Below are positions 15,920 to 24,710 of a stretch of 31,286 bases of DNA, one piece after another (the stretch's first letter is position 1; every line of letters begins with the position of its first letter). The notes under the pieces were generated by a model, which had not been told where the DNA came from, did no database searches, and saw only the letters and a program-made list of their open reading frames with translations. The position numbers and the translations under genes were made by a program. Source of the DNA: CAYVKM01 sp964452045 (lineage in GTDB: Bacteria; Calditrichota; Calditrichia; RBG-13-44-9); NCBI GenBank assembly GCA_964452045.1, contig CAYVKM010000042.1, positions 1-31,286 on the forward strand, read 5' to 3'.

Positions 15920-16741
15920 ATGAGTGCCATTCAATGGGAAAGAGCAAGGGAATTTGAAGATATTTATTATGACAAGGCGGAAGGGATTGCCAAAATAACC
16001 ATCAATCGCCCGGAAGTGCACAATGCCTTTCGGCCTTTAACCGTGATGGAAATGTCCGAAGCGCTGAGGGATGCCTGGGAAGATGCCGGGATTGGGGTAA
16101 TCATTTTAACCGGAGAAGGGGAGCAGGCGTTTTGTTCCGGCGGGGATCAGCGGATTCGCGGTGATTCGGGATATAAGGATGAAAAGGGTATACACCGCCT
16201 GAATGTGCTGGACTTTCAGCGTATGATCCGCTCCTGTCCCAAACCGGTGATTGCCATGGTTGCCGGTTATGCCATCGGCGGGGGACATGTACTTCATGTG
16301 ATGTGCGATTTAACCATTGCGGCAGATAATGCCATTTTCGGACAGACCGGTCCCAAGGTAGGGTCGTTTGACGGCGGTTATGGCTCCAGTTATCTGGCTC
16401 GGATTGTGGGACAGAAAAAAGCCCGGGAGATCTGGTATTTGTGCCGGCAATACACTGCCCAGGAAGCGCTTGAGATGGGATTGGTTAACAAGGTGGTCCC
16501 GCTGGAATGGCTGGAAGAAGAGACGGTTCAGTGGTGCCGGGAAATTTTAGCCAATTCTCCCACCGCCATCCGGTGCCTGAAGGCGGCCATGAATGCGGAT
16601 TGTGATGGTCAGGCGGGATTACAGGAACTGGCCGGATGTGCCACTATGCTCTACTATATGTCCGATGAAGCGCAGGAGGGAAAGAATGCCTTCCTGGAAA
16701 AACGTAAACCGGATTTCTCGAAATTTAAAAGGCAGCCTTGA
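15920..16741 (+). CDS. menB: 1,4-dihydroxy-2-naphthoyl-CoA synthase, type I (bicarbonate-dependent)
   Basis: Closes the second ring of the naphthoquinone from succinylbenzoyl-CoA. A 273-residue crotonase-fold protein with NRPEVHNAFRP (29-39), CSGGDQRIRGD (72-82) forming the oxyanion site, AGYAIGGGH, and GQTGPKVGSFDGGYGSSYLAR (141-161). The glycine at 144 in QTGPKVG is the type I form that uses bicarbonate as base, whereas type II enzymes have aspartate there. The C-terminus has the usual EGKNAFLEKRKPDF. TAGGAGA is a good ribosome-binding site 7 bases before the ATG. Confidence 0.98.
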   Translation: MSAIQWERAREFEDIYYDKAEGIAKITINRPEVHNAFRPLTVMEMSEALRDAWEDAGIGVIILTGEGEQAFCSGGDQRIRGDSGYKDEKGIHRLNVLDFQRMIRSCPKPVIAMVAGYAIGGGHVLHVMCDLTIAADNAIFGQTGPKVGSFDGGYGSSYLARIVGQKKAREIWYLCRQYTAQEALEMGLVNKVVPLEWLEEETVQWCREILANSPTAIRCLKAAMNADCDGQAGLQELAGCATMLYYMSDEAQEGKNAFLEKRKPDFSKFKRQP

Positions 16742-16772
16742 CCGATAAAATTGAATATCGTAAATTTAAAAA

Positions 16773-17657
16773 ATGCAAACTTCGAAAATAAAAATCTGGA
16801 TAGCAGCAAGCCGGCCTAAAACTTTGTGGGCCGCTTTTTCTCCGGTCATTATCGGTACTGCTATGGCATACGGAGAAGGAAAAGTACACTGGCTGTCCGC
16901 TGTCCTGGCGGCAGTCGGGGCTATTCTTATTCAGATCGGGACCAATTTCTCCAACGATTACTATGACTATTTCCGCGGGGCGGATAAAAAAGAACGTCTC
17001 GGTCCGGTTCGAGTTACCCAGGCCGGTCTGGTGAAACCGGAAACCATGAAACGGGCCACCATTCTGGTTTTTTCCCTGGCATTTGCCTCCGGGATCTACC
17101 TGATTTATCGCGGCGGTTGGCCGGTACTGATTATTGGTCTGCTCTCCATTTTATTCGGTATTCTTTACACTGCCGGACCGTATCCGCTGGGATACAACGG
17201 CCTGGGAGATATCTTTGTACTTATCTTCTTCGGTCTGGTGGCGGTTGGCGGCACCTATTATGTTCAGGCACTGGAAATCAACAGCCTGGTTCTACTGGCC
17301 GGACTCTCACCCGGGCTTTTTTCTACGGCGATCCTGACCGTAAACAATCTGCGGGATATTACTTCCGACAAAAAAGCCGGTAAAAAAACGCTGGCTGTTC
17401 GTTTTGGTGAAGATTTCGCCCGGCTGGAATATCTCTTCAGTGTTCTGATTGCCTGTTTGATTCCCATCCTCCTCTTTTTCATCACCGATAGCCATCTTTA
17501 TGCCCTGGCGGCTTCGCTGGTTTTTCTGGCAGCCATACCACCCATCCGGACCATCTACGAGCAAAAACCGGGAAAAATATTTAATCAGGTTTTGGCCACC
17601 ACCGGACGATTATTACTTCTCTATAGTCTGTTATTTTCAATTGGTTGGATCTTATGA
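16773..17657 (+). CDS. menA: 1,4-dihydroxy-2-naphthoate polyprenyltransferase
   Basis: An integral membrane UbiA-family enzyme that attaches the polyprenyl tail to DHNA. The 294-residue protein shows about eight hydrophobic helices. The first Asp-rich motif is NDYYDYFRGAD (61-71), followed by ERLGPVRVTQAG, and the second region is NNLRDITSDKKAGKKTLAVRFG. The RPKTLWAAFSPVIIG opening is typical of MenA. The stop overlaps the menC start (ATGA). It is placed after menB, although a thioesterase (MenI) should act between them and none is present in the operon. Confidence 0.96.
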   Translation: MQTSKIKIWIAASRPKTLWAAFSPVIIGTAMAYGEGKVHWLSAVLAAVGAILIQIGTNFSNDYYDYFRGADKKERLGPVRVTQAGLVKPETMKRATILVFSLAFASGIYLIYRGGWPVLIIGLLSILFGILYTAGPYPLGYNGLGDIFVLIFFGLVAVGGTYYVQALEINSLVLLAGLSPGLFSTAILTVNNLRDITSDKKAGKKTLAVRFGEDFARLEYLFSVLIACLIPILLFFITDSHLYALAASLVFLAAIPPIRTIYEQKPGKIFNQVLATTGRLLLLYSLLFSIGWIL

Positions 17658-18757
17658 AAATTAATCTATTGCAAGTTTACCGTTACAAACTTCCTTTTCA
17701 GTTTCCCCTTAAAGCCGCAGACAAAATTCTAACTTCACGGGAAGGCTTTATTATAGAAATTGTCTCTCAGCAGGAAAAATCGGGATATGGAGAAATTGCC
17801 CCCTTTCCCGGATTGCATAAAGAAAATCTGGAAGCGGCCTTACAGCAGCTGAAAACCGGCTGGCCCAAACTTAAACAGATCGACTGGCAAAATTCCTTTT
17901 CCAAATCTGAAAAAGATTTTGATAAAGGAATGAAAGAACTGGATCTGTCTCCCTCCGTGCAGTTTGGGCTGGAACTGGCCCTCTTTAATTTAATGGCTAA
18001 CTCCACTGGTAAGCCGCTCTACAAAATGTGGAGAAATTCAGCCCAAAAAACGGTCAATTTGAATGGACTGCTGATGGGCGCGCCTGCCGCTATCCTGATC
18101 CAGGCAAAACGGCTGGCGGAACAAGGTTACCGAACCATTAAGCTGAAGGTGGGCGGACAACCGGTGAAAGAAGATGTCCGGCTGGTGGAAAACGTCCGGA
18201 CCACCATTGGCGATGAAATTTCGCTCAGGCTGGATGCCAATAAAGCCTGGGCCCTGTCGGATGCCATCTCTTTCGGAAAAGCGGCAAAAGATTATGATAT
18301 TGAATATCTGGAAGAGCCTTTGCAGAATCCCAGGGAAATTCCCCAATTTAAAGATGCCGCAACAATCCCGATTGCGCTGGATGAATCTCTCTGTGAAATC
18401 TCCATTCAGAAAGGGAATTTTTATAAAAATCTGAATGCTCTGGTCATTAAGCCTAGCGTGGTCGGCAGTATTGAGAGAACCATTGAATTATGCTTGTGGG
18501 CCCGGGAGAAAAATTTAATCCCGGTGCTCAGCAGCACCTTCGACTCCGGCCTCGCATTGTCTGCCCTGGCGCAGTTAGCCAGTGTCTTTACCCTTGCTGA
18601 AACTGCAATGGGTTTGGATACCTATAAATGGCTAAAAGAAGATCTGCTGGTTACACCATTCAAGGCTGATGCTGGAAAAGTGGATGTGGATAAGATCGCT
18701 CGAAATAGCGCTGCGCTCCGGATGGAAATGCTAACTCCCGAAGCCCGGTTTGAATAA
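17654..18757 (+). CDS. menC: o-Succinylbenzoate synthase
   Basis: An enolase-superfamily dehydratase producing o-succinylbenzoate from SHCHC. A 367-residue protein starting at ATG 17654 (an in-frame TTG at 17645 is less likely because the ATGA overlap with menA is a standard coupling). The barrel carries the acid/base Lys-x-Lys (163-165, TIKLKVG), metal ligands Asp194 (LDANKAW), Glu220 (YLEEPL) and Asp243 (ALDESL), and the second catalytic Lys266 (VIKPSVVG). LSSTFDSGLAL (292-302) is typical of MenC. The superfamily also contains N-acylamino-acid racemases and dipeptide epimerases, but the operon context supports MenC. Confidence 0.95.
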   Translation: MKINLLQVYRYKLPFQFPLKAADKILTSREGFIIEIVSQQEKSGYGEIAPFPGLHKENLEAALQQLKTGWPKLKQIDWQNSFSKSEKDFDKGMKELDLSPSVQFGLELALFNLMANSTGKPLYKMWRNSAQKTVNLNGLLMGAPAAILIQAKRLAEQGYRTIKLKVGGQPVKEDVRLVENVRTTIGDEISLRLDANKAWALSDAISFGKAAKDYDIEYLEEPLQNPREIPQFKDAATIPIALDESLCEISIQKGNFYKNLNALVIKPSVVGSIERTIELCLWAREKNLIPVLSSTFDSGLALSALAQLASVFTLAETAMGLDTYKWLKEDLLVTPFKADAGKVDVDKIARNSAALRMEMLTPEARFE

Positions 18758-18772
18758 TCGTCCGATGTCCTG

Positions 18773-20245
18773 ATGTCTCCGCAAACAGCCCTCAATTTCC
18801 CGTCAGATATCGTTGAAAAGTTTGCTGATGAACCCGCGCTTATTTCCCATGCCGGGGAAATGACTTATCGTGAATATTACCGGAAAATATCTGATACCGC
18901 CGGAAGAATTAAGATCGCCGGATTTACTGAAGGTGAGGTTGCGCCAATTTTTGCCTCCCCTTCTCCGGAATATCTGATTTTACTGCAAGCTTTGTGGTAC
19001 TCCCGAATAATTACCCTGCCGCTGAATACCCGCTGGCCGGCAGCATTATTACAAAAGCAGCTCCAAAGACTTGGCTGTATAAAAATTATTGTGGAAGAGG
19101 AATTAGAAAATCTCCCCATCATTAAGAAAGTAGAGCAATTAAAGTTAGAATCTTTGATCTCATTAGGCTCAACTGATTTAAGCGAGTTTGATGGGAGTAA
19201 AAAAAGTTATGATACGGAGCAGCCGGCAACCATCATCTTTACTTCGGGGAGTTCGGGAGATCCGAAGGCAGCCCTGCATACCCTGGGAAATCATTACTAT
19301 AACGCACTGGGTTCCAATCAGAATATTCCGTTTGGGCCGGGAGACCGCTGGTTGCTTTCCCTGCCGCTCTATCATGTGGGGGGATTAGCGATTTTATTCC
19401 GGGCGATGCTGGGAGGCGGGACCGTGGTGATTCCGGAGAAAACCTCAGATCTTGAGAATGCTATCAGAAAGTACAAACCGAGCCAAATTTCCCTGGTACC
19501 TACCCAGCTCTATCGGTTTTTGCAAAAGACGGAATTCATCAAGCAGCTGCGAGAGATGAAGGCCATTCTGCTGGGTGGCGGGGCGATTCCTGATTCCCTT
19601 ATCCGGCAATCAGTTGAAAACAAATTACCCATCCATACCAGCTACGGGTCCACTGAAATGGCCTCGCAGATTACCACTACCCGGATGGGTGATTCTCCGG
19701 AAAAGCTCCAGACTTCCGGGAAATTATTGCCTTACCGCGAATTGCAGATTTCATCCGATGGAGAAATACTGGTTAAGGGTAAGACACTTTTTAGGGGCTA
19801 TCTGGAGGGAAAGCAAATATCTGATGCAACAGATGAACAGGGTTGGTTCCATACTGGTGATCTGGGATTTCTGGATGAGGATGGCTATCTGATGGTGACC
19901 GGCCGGAAGGATAACCTGTTTATCTCCGGCGGGGAAAATATTCAACCGGAGGAAATTGAAAAAGTGATCCTGCAGATTGCCGGGGTTGTCGAGGGGGTAG
20001 TAGTCCCGGTAAAAAATGAAGAATTTGGTGAACGTCCGGCTGCCTTTGTTAAAATGGAGAAGGGAAGTACAACTGATTTTTCACAGATAAAAAAATATCT
20101 GGAAAAAGTACTGCCCCGTTTTAGAGTCCCGGATTATTTCTTTCCCTGGCCGGAGGATTTCGCAGTTTATGAGATGAAGCTGAAAAGAAAGAAACTTGTT
20201 GATTATGCGAAAAAGATATTGTTAAAAGACAATGCCACTATATGA
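18773..20245 (+). CDS. menE: o-Succinylbenzoate-CoA ligase
   Basis: Activates o-succinylbenzoate with ATP and CoA. The 490-residue ANL-superfamily protein has the P-loop IIFTSGSSGDPKAA (about 154-167), LPLYHVGGL, YGSTEMAS (about 291), WFHTGDLGFLDEDGYL, TGRKDNLFISGGENIQPEEIE and a C-terminal Lys-rich segment with the expected acylating lysine region (EMKLKRKKL). GSTEM matches MenE rather than long-chain acyl-CoA ligases. ATG 18773 is the first usable start; the ATG eight bases earlier runs into a stop at once. It is the last gene of the men operon; a strong terminator begins 8 bases after its stop. Confidence 0.95.
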   Translation: MSPQTALNFPSDIVEKFADEPALISHAGEMTYREYYRKISDTAGRIKIAGFTEGEVAPIFASPSPEYLILLQALWYSRIITLPLNTRWPAALLQKQLQRLGCIKIIVEEELENLPIIKKVEQLKLESLISLGSTDLSEFDGSKKSYDTEQPATIIFTSGSSGDPKAALHTLGNHYYNALGSNQNIPFGPGDRWLLSLPLYHVGGLAILFRAMLGGGTVVIPEKTSDLENAIRKYKPSQISLVPTQLYRFLQKTEFIKQLREMKAILLGGGAIPDSLIRQSVENKLPIHTSYGSTEMASQITTTRMGDSPEKLQTSGKLLPYRELQISSDGEILVKGKTLFRGYLEGKQISDATDEQGWFHTGDLGFLDEDGYLMVTGRKDNLFISGGENIQPEEIEKVILQIAGVVEGVVVPVKNEEFGERPAAFVKMEKGSTTDFSQIKKYLEKVLPRFRVPDYFFPWPEDFAVYEMKLKRKKLVDYAKKILLKDNATI

Positions 20246-20252
20246 AAAAATA

Positions 20253-20282
20253 AAAAGGGAACGGATAATTCCGTTCCCTTTT
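20253..20282. terminator. Bidirectional intrinsic terminator between menE and the lipoprotein gene
   Basis: A perfect 12-bp stem (AAAAGGGAACGG / CCGTTCCCTTTT) with a 6-base loop has T runs on both strands. It lies 8 bases after menE and 25 bases after the end of the convergent minus-strand gene, so it can stop transcription from both sides. Confidence 0.92.
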
Positions 20283-20306
20283 AAACTAATTTTTGATGCA
20301 ATATTT

Positions 20307-21293
20307 TTATCGAATGGCGATTCGTCTTCTCTTTTCCAAAAGTTTTTCCACATCGGCTTTGTTCATTTTGAAGTTTACCATTACCTGGTTTCCCCGGGTA
20401 TCGATATCAATTTTATTCAGTACATCAACCGCATCACGATCTTCACTTAAGGATAACTTGGCTGTAGCCACAAATCCCTTAAGGGCGTCGCTGAAAAGCT
20501 TGGCCTTTTCGTCATCGGAAAAATTACCCATACCGGAAAATTTTATCTCATCATTCACCTTCATACAGAAATTCAGGTTTTGGACCGATTTCAATCCGGC
20601 CAGACGTTCACCTTCACCGCGCTCTTCCAATTTGTCCAGCATTTTGCCAATCATGGGTTCGGTATTCAGGGTAAACCAGGCATCGTTCTTATATTTCAGA
20701 CTTTTGATCCGGTCCAGCATGGCTGGATTTATTTTTCCCTGATTCTCATTCTTTAATCCACTTAACCATGATTGGACAAGATCGGGGCTTCCGGCAATCA
20801 TCCGGTTATTATCCACTATGGAAAAAGAGACATGGTCCTCATCCAGCAGAAATATTTTATAATCTTCAAATGTTTGTTCGGTAATTTCTTGATCTTCATC
20901 TTTACTTAATAGATAATCGGTGATCTTTTCCGGATCAAATTTTCCCATAACCAGGGTAAGAAATTCGGGCTTCTCTTGTGTTGCGCCGGGTACCAGGCTA
21001 AAGTAAATCTGGTTAATATCTTTTCTGAGGTCAAGTCCGGTTGCATCCATAAATTCCTGGTATTCTTCGGAATGTATGGGTCCCTTATGCCAGTTTTTTT
21101 CCATCATGGAGAAGAAAGGACTTTCTCTCATCGCTTCAATATTAGCATAACCCATACCGATAGAAGATTCCGGAAAGGTAGCGATTACATTTTTCATCTC
21201 CCCGGAGAGGGGTTTTGTCCGTTCCGGGGCACATTGCCATAGAAAAGTTGCAGTGGTGAGAAACACCAGCAGAACTGTCAGTAATTTTTTCAT
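20307..21293 (-). CDS. Uncharacterised lipoprotein linked to an ABC-2 exporter
   Basis: A 328-residue protein starting at ATG 21293, chosen because AGGAGA lies just before it and the sequence then begins with a lipoprotein signal (KKLLTVLLVFLTTATFLWQC, Cys21). The frame is open upstream to 21374, but that extension lies in the permease gene. The lipobox LWQC is irregular because Trp replaces the usual small residue. The mature part has no motif I recognise: an alternating alpha/beta pattern, no further transmembrane segment, and a basic C-terminus (EKRRRIAIR). It lies 8 bases behind the permease and is probably co-transcribed, so it may be an envelope-facing accessory of the exporter; this is only positional inference. 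Confidence 0.75.
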   Translation of the reverse strand: MKKLLTVLLVFLTTATFLWQCAPERTKPLSGEMKNVIATFPESSIGMGYANIEAMRESPFFSMMEKNWHKGPIHSEEYQEFMDATGLDLRKDINQIYFSLVPGATQEKPEFLTLVMGKFDPEKITDYLLSKDEDQEITEQTFEDYKIFLLDEDHVSFSIVDNNRMIAGSPDLVQSWLSGLKNENQGKINPAMLDRIKSLKYKNDAWFTLNTEPMIGKMLDKLEERGEGERLAGLKSVQNLNFCMKVNDEIKFSGMGNFSDDEKAKLFSDALKGFVATAKLSLSEDRDAVDVLNKIDIDTRGNQVMVNFKMNKADVEKLLEKRRRIAIR

Positions 21294-21301
21294 TTTGTCT
21301 C

Positions 21302-22123
21302 CTAAAAATTTTTTCTTGAAAAGATATATGTTGACAAAGCAAACATCAGGATTCCAAAGAAGAAAGATGTCCACAGCGGTGTCCAGGAGGCAACCGATTC
21401 ACCCTGCACCAGTAGCCGGGTAATATTACCCAGTTCCGAGGTCTTGGGTAGAAAATGATAGAGACCATCCAATAAATAAGCATAAAATTTCCCGGAGAGC
21501 AGAGCATAGATCTGATTACGCTGCAATAATAATGGACTAAAGAAGAGGATCAGGTAGGTGATCATCAGGGAAAATGCACCGCTTCGGGTGATGATACCCA
21601 GAAAGGTCATCAGGGCATAGAGAATGGCAAAGGTGATCACAATCATCACCCCGGAAAACAGAAATCCCCAATTCCAGATCCCGGTTTTGATTGACAATAT
21701 TAGCCAACTGAATATAACCAGATAAAATACGTTGAATGCCACAATCGCCACACTGCCCAGAAATCTGCCGGTCAGGATATGCCACCGACTCAGTGGTTTG
21801 GATATCAGTAATTCCACATTCCCGGTTTGCAAAAAACTGGGAATCAGGCCGCTGGTTGCGAAAAGGGACATAAACAATCCACCGGTAAAAAGCAGTACAG
21901 CAACCGCGCTCTCAATGCCGAATAATATTTTATCCAGTTCAACCAGTCCCTGTGCTTCCTGTCCGAATAGTGAAATTGAGGATTGCATGCCATCGACGAT
22001 ATCCAGGTTCAGCGCGAAAATGAACAGCAGGCAGGTGAGTGTGGAAACCCCAAAAAAGGCGATAAAAGTTTTTTTGGCAAAGGATTCCCGAAAGGTCAGT
22101 TGGATTATGGCTAATATCTTCAA
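21302..22123 (-). CDS. ABC-2 type transporter permease
   Basis: A 273-residue membrane protein with about six hydrophobic helices: one near the N-terminus (about 19-41), four in the centre (about 95-205) and a C-terminal one near 250. The pattern VELLISKPLSRWHILTGRFLG (cytoplasmic coupling helix) is typical of ABC-2 permeases of the NatB/NosY/GldF type. Its start overlaps the stop of the ATP-binding gene by 4 bases (ATGA). It probably forms a dimeric channel with that ATPase; the exported substrate cannot be told from sequence. Confidence 0.88.
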   Translation of the reverse strand: MKILAIIQLTFRESFAKKTFIAFFGVSTLTCLLFIFALNLDIVDGMQSSISLFGQEAQGLVELDKILFGIESAVAVLLFTGGLFMSLFATSGLIPSFLQTGNVELLISKPLSRWHILTGRFLGSVAIVAFNVFYLVIFSWLILSIKTGIWNWGFLFSGVMIVITFAILYALMTFLGIITRSGAFSLMITYLILFFSPLLLQRNQIYALLSGKFYAYLLDGLYHFLPKTSELGNITRLLVQGESVASWTPLWTSFFFGILMFALSTYIFSRKNF

Positions 22124-23043
22124 GATTTCTTTTCCTCTTTTTCCTCAATCACTTTTATGAAAAAATCCTCCAGGGTTATTTTATGGGGAATAACCGCCTG
22201 GATGATTACTTTCCGGTTTCGCAGCGCATCGATGAGCTGATTCAAATGCTGATCGTCATTGACCGACACGAAGTAGGCGCCATTCTGCGAGCTCAAGCCG
22301 ATATTCAGTCTGGCACATTCAGCCTCGATCGATTCTTTGCCATCGCTGAGCTGGATCTGGAACTGATCTTTCATCGAGATAAATTCCTGAACTGTACCTT
22401 TCTGTTTGAGTCTTCCCTCTTTCAGGATGGCGATCTGATCCGAGACGCGTTCCACTTCGGAGAGCAAATGCGAATTCAGGAAAATTGTTTTTCCCCGGTC
22501 CCGCAAGCTCATCAGTAAATCGCGGATTTCCCTCCTACCCACCGGATCGATGCCATCGGTTGGTTCATCAAGGAAAAGCAGTTCAGGATCATTAATCAAC
22601 GCCTGGGCAATACCTAATCTTTGCAACATCCCCTTGGAGTATTTTCGGGTTTTTGTCTTTTCCCAATTATCCAGTTTAACCAGTTTTAAAAGTTGTGGTA
22701 TTCGTTCTTTTAGAATATGCGAGGAAACACCCCCCATTTTACCATAATAATACAGAACCTGGTTGGCATTCAGGAATTCCGGAAACCGGTGGTTTTCGGC
22801 CAGGTAACCCAGTTTCGAATGAGAGTGATAATCTTTTATATCCTGCTCAAACAGTTTTGCGTTGCCGCGGGTAGGATGGCAAATGCCCAGTAGTAATTTC
22901 AGGAGGGTTGTTTTGCCTGCTCCATTTGGTCCCAGTAAACTGAAAATCACCCCCGGCTCAACCTTCAGATTCAAATCTTCCAATGCCCGGACGGCACCTT
23001 TTGAATAGTATTTGGTAAGATTCTCAGTGGTTATGGCTGCCAA
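22120..23043 (-). CDS. ABC transporter ATP-binding protein (ABC-2 exporter)
   Basis: A 307-residue ATPase: Walker A GPNGAGKTT (38-46), a Q-loop-like LAENHRFPE, signature KYSKGMLQRL (134-143; SKGM replaces the canonical SGGQ, as is usual in this subfamily), Walker B LLFLDEPTDGIDP (155-167) and the switch His in NSHLL. A C-terminal extension of about 80 residues is found in CcmA/DrrA/NatA-like proteins. It energises the adjacent permease. It is the first gene of a three-gene minus-strand unit. Candidate functions include drug or ion efflux, copper-enzyme maturation or gliding-type export; none is supported over the others. Confidence 0.93.
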   Translation of the reverse strand: MAAITTENLTKYYSKGAVRALEDLNLKVEPGVIFSLLGPNGAGKTTLLKLLLGICHPTRGNAKLFEQDIKDYHSHSKLGYLAENHRFPEFLNANQVLYYYGKMGGVSSHILKERIPQLLKLVKLDNWEKTKTRKYSKGMLQRLGIAQALINDPELLFLDEPTDGIDPVGRREIRDLLMSLRDRGKTIFLNSHLLSEVERVSDQIAILKEGRLKQKGTVQEFISMKDQFQIQLSDGKESIEAECARLNIGLSSQNGAYFVSVNDDQHLNQLIDALRNRKVIIQAVIPHKITLEDFFIKVIEEKEEKKS

Positions 23044-23104
23044 TAGTTTTCTTCCTTTAAATTTTTCATTTTTACGGCGTTGACCCGATAATGTTACTGA
23101 AAGA

Positions 23105-23132
23105 ATTATCTGAATTCATTAAAAATTGTTAA
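23105..23132 (-). promoter_or_regulatory. Possible promoter of the ABC exporter unit
   Basis: On the minus strand TTAACA (23132-23127) and GATAAT (23110-23105) are 16 bases apart, about 62 bases before the ATPase start. The remaining 187-base intergenic stretch (23044-23230) shows no clear promoter for the plus-strand ligase gene. Confidence 0.35.
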
Positions 23133-23230
23133 ATTGTGGCCGGATACAGAAGGCTGAAAAATGTAATTGAAAATTCTTTGGAATTCGATGGAAATGTGCT
23201 TAACCCTTTATTATATTCACCCCCCTGATT

Positions 23231-24457
23231 TTGCCGGAGCGATTTGTTAAAGTGACAAAAAAAGATCTATCAAAGCTGTATTCGGATGAAATTTCCCTGC
23301 TCACCACCCTGGAGCATGCCGAATACGTGCGTTTGAATCTCCGTAAAATTAAAGAGTTTCGCCATAATTTTAATCTGCCGGTAATCGGTATTGCCGGGGC
23401 AGATGGGAAAACTACCACCAAAGGAATGCTTTCGGCGATTCTATCCAAAAGAGGTCCGGTTCTAGAAACACCTCTGGACTGCAGTTCCGCTTCAACTGTT
23501 TCTTCCACACTGCTCAAATTGAATGAAAGTCATAAATTCGCCCTGGTGGAACTTGGAATCATTAACCCGGAACAGTTTAAGCTGGCCGTAGAAATAGCTG
23601 CGCCAAATATTGGAATCATTACCAATGTTGGGGAGGCGCATCTGGCGAATCTTGGCGATAAGTTTATTCTGGCTGATGCCAAAGTGGAATTAATCCGCCA
23701 GTTATCCTCAGAGGGTTTTGCGGTATTAAATATTGACGACGATTTGGTAAGCGGCATGGAATCATTTTCGCCGACCCGCCGGGTGATTAAATTTGGCTTT
23801 AATACTTCGGCCCATTTTTTTGCTTCTGATATTAAGTACCTTGGTCCGGAGGGAATAGAGTTCACAGTAAACAATTATTATAAATTCAACCTGCCGGTTT
23901 ATAGTTCGACGTCTATTTCCAATGCTCTGGCGGCGATAGCTGTGGCACGGATCCTGAATTTTGACTTCGAAGAAATTGTTTCTGCCCTGCGAGAAAATTT
24001 TCAACTAGAGAAGGGAAGGGGCGATCTGATCAGTTTGCAGGATCTGTTTATTTTGAACCATACCTATAATGCCACTATTAACTCGGTTACCAAAGCCTGT
24101 GAGTCATTAGTTCAGTTTAGAAAATTTTCCAAGAAATCGATATTGGTATTGGGGGACATCGAAAATTTGGGACCGAATGTAAAGGACATCCATTTAAACC
24201 TCGGTTTCTACCTTTCCGCTCTGCCGATCGATACAGTGATAACTGTTGGAGATTATGCGAAATTGGTCGGGGAGGGGATTAAAAAGATAAACCACAACGA
24301 TAAGCGAATTCATCACTGTATAAATGTGGAAAAATTAGCGGCTACTGCTTTTGGAATGCTTACGCCCCATACCACTATACTGATGATCGGCGGAAAATCG
24401 TTAAATATGGATAGTTCTTTAAAAAACCTCACCGATTTGATAAACCAAAAGTTTTAA
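23231..24457 (+). CDS. MurF-like Mur ligase lacking the N-terminal substrate domain
   Basis: A Mur-ligase-family protein of about 408 residues. The ATP-binding loop is AGADGKTTTK (55-64), followed by FALVELGI, the MurF-like ITNVGEAHLANLGDKFILADAKVELI (carbamylatable Lys151), NIDDD, and a C-terminal domain with LGDIENLG and TVGDYAKLVGEGI. True MurF has about 100 residues before the loop and the pattern DDSYNANPxS later; here there are only about 54 residues and the pattern reads LNHTYNATINS. It is therefore a divergent relative that probably joins an amino acid or peptide to a nucleotide-sugar-like or other acid, not necessarily the cell-wall MurF. No other mur gene is near. The start is uncertain: TTG 23231 or GTG 23252, with no clear ribosome-binding site. 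Confidence 0.75.
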   Translation: MPERFVKVTKKDLSKLYSDEISLLTTLEHAEYVRLNLRKIKEFRHNFNLPVIGIAGADGKTTTKGMLSAILSKRGPVLETPLDCSSASTVSSTLLKLNESHKFALVELGIINPEQFKLAVEIAAPNIGIITNVGEAHLANLGDKFILADAKVELIRQLSSEGFAVLNIDDDLVSGMESFSPTRRVIKFGFNTSAHFFASDIKYLGPEGIEFTVNNYYKFNLPVYSSTSISNALAAIAVARILNFDFEEIVSALRENFQLEKGRGDLISLQDLFILNHTYNATINSVTKACESLVQFRKFSKKSILVLGDIENLGPNVKDIHLNLGFYLSALPIDTVITVGDYAKLVGEGIKKINHNDKRIHHCINVEKLAATAFGMLTPHTTILMIGGKSLNMDSSLKNLTDLINQKF

Positions 24458-24678
24458 AAAACAACAGTAAAATTACTCCTCGTTACCTGGAAAAGAAGTA
24501 TAAATATTTTCCAGCCGAATCACTCTAAATGAAGAAGCCGGGAAATATTCCCAATATTTATTTCCAGATGATTCAGTTATGAAACAAAACATAGGTAAGC
24601 AAGATCGGGTAGTTCAGGTTAAGTTTATAATTTTCAGAGTATTGAAGCTTTTCTCCAAACATGGTATGTTAATTGCCA

Positions 24679-24684
24679 TATAAT
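24679..24684 (+). promoter_or_regulatory. Possible -10 element of the small orphan gene
   Basis: A perfect TATAAT lies 27 bases before the start codon at 24711, but no convincing -35 hexamer is found 16-18 bases upstream. The 253-base stretch between 24457 and 24711 otherwise holds only AT-rich sequence and an imperfect inverted repeat near 24500-24560. Confidence 0.3.
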
Positions 24685-24710
24685 ATTATTGAAAATTGGA
24701 GGGGCAATTC

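Noticed and set aside
24495..24562. Imperfect long inverted repeat (ATAAATATT ... AATATTTAT) after the MurF-like gene
   Set aside because: The arms are almost pure A/T with several mismatches and no T run follows; chance pairing is likely, so it was not called a terminator or structured RNA.
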